Positions 26,706-27,289 of a DNA stretch of 27,289 bases are shown here, one piece after another (positions within the stretch are counted from its first letter, which is position 1; the number at the start of each line of letters is the position of its first letter). This DNA is from a virus. The stretch spans positions 1 through 27,289 of IMG/VR virus record IMGVR_UViG_3300020438_000220, one strand, 5' to 3'. The translations under genes were made by a program, and so were the position numbers. A model generated the notes under the pieces. That model searched no databases, was not told the DNA's origin, and saw nothing but the letters and a program-made list of their open reading frames with translations.

Positions 26706-27289
26706 ATGTTAAAATTCTCACCAGCCAACGCCAAAATCGAAGCCCTCAAAAACGACGCTGAATTATCAGAGTATCTGACAGACAAGCGTAAAGTTTATTC
26801 TCTCGATCTTCTCAGTGGCTATTCTTGCCCATTCGCAGAGGCTTGTTTGTCTAAGGCTGTTGTACAGCCAAACGGTAAACGCAAAATACAAGACGGACAC
26901 AAAACACAATTCCGTTGTTTCTCAGCTTCCCAAGAAGTACAATATAACGGTGTCTACAATCTACGCAAACACAATTTTGACTCACTGCGTAAACTATCAG
27001 CCAACGAGACGATTACCCTAATCAATGACTCGTTGCCCAAAAATGCCGGTATTGTACGGATTCACGTTGCCGGTGATTTCTTCAATCTTGACTATATGCG
27101 AGCGTGGTATTCTGTAGCACTTGCAAATCCAAGCACGCTATTCTATGCTTATACAAAGTCGCTACGATACTGGCATGATATAAACGAAATGCCAACCTTG
27201 CACAATTTTGTTTTGACCGCATCATATGGTGGCCGTGACGATTGGCGTATCGACGAATTTGATTTACGTTTTGCTAAAGTGGTATACAG
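26706..27289 (+). CDS. GP88 family protein, N-terminal part (runs off window)
   Basis: 194 complete codons with no stop. VYSLDLLSGYSCPFAEACLS, then FRCFSASQEVQYNGVYNLRK, IVRIHVAGDFFNLDYMRAW and LFYAYTKSLRYW match the phage 'gene product 88' family, first named in mycobacteriophages. The CPFAEAC pair and the Cys of FRCFSA look like a metal or iron-sulphur ligand set, and the HVAGDFFN segment is the family's most constant part. The activity is unknown. AAGG lies 9-10 nt before ATG 26706 in a typical A/C-rich leader. It is the last gene visible and the first clearly larger than its neighbours, so it may mark the start of a metabolism or replication segment. Confidence 0.82.
   Translation, partial: MLKFSPANAKIEALKNDAELSEYLTDKRKVYSLDLLSGYSCPFAEACLSKAVVQPNGKRKIQDGHKTQFRCFSASQEVQYNGVYNLRKHNFDSLRKLSANETITLINDSLPKNAGIVRIHVAGDFFNLDYMRAWYSVALANPSTLFYAYTKSLRYWHDINEMPTLHNFVLTASYGGRDDWRIDEFDLRFAKVVY

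Overview
The window is part of the genome of a tailed double-stranded DNA bacteriophage (Caudoviricetes). It carries a packaging and head module (terminase large subunit, portal, protease-scaffold, decoration protein, HK97-type major capsid protein), beta-roll tail fibres, almost no intergenic space, and a block of tiny genes behind strong bacterial-type promoters. There is no integrase, no excisionase and no recognisable lysogeny repressor, and a T4 gp55-like late sigma factor is present, so a lytic lifestyle is the simplest reading. The early promoters are near-consensus sigma70 promoters, so the host has an ordinary bacterial RNA polymerase. The host cannot be identified from the sequence.

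Layout. (1) Positions 1-19834, minus strand: the late block, read right to left. It holds two small structural-type genes, a sigma-like gene, a probable small terminase, two carbohydrate genes (GT29 sialyltransferase-like and GDP-mannose 4,6-dehydratase), an unknown gene, HNH and ERCC4 nucleases, a ClpP-like protease, TerL, portal, protease-scaffold with an internal scaffold start, decoration protein and capsid. After a terminator come a small tail protein, two beta-roll fibres, a cysteine/threonine-rich fibre and the start of a glycosyltransferase. Four exact copies and one near copy of GTGTATAAT lie in the gaps and look like -10-only late promoters. (2) Positions 19835-20657: a divergent spacer with no convincing gene. 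It has its own plus-strand promoter followed by about 400 bp of nested complementary segments, probably a structured RNA. (3) Positions 20658-27289, plus strand: the early block, about 20 small genes, mostly 22-95 codons, in short units. Most have no recognisable family. Many share an A/C-rich leader (AACACAACACAAGG-like). The block ends in a GP88-family gene cut by the window edge.

The early block has three layers of repeated control sequence. One is a promoter family with CCCCTTGACA and GCCGATA in the spacer. The second is a 17-bp palindrome, GTGACCTAACGTGTCAC, always exactly 10 bp upstream of a -10 box. The third is a hairpin with wobble and compensatory changes, found five times at the ends of transcription units. 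Two further early promoters drive stretches that lack convincing genes but fold well; one ends in a perfect tRNA-like T-arm and CCA. The undescribed part of this window is most likely this set of promoter-driven structured RNAs and the dual promoter system of the early block, together with the proposed pairing of a gp55-like sigma with a -10-only late promoter.
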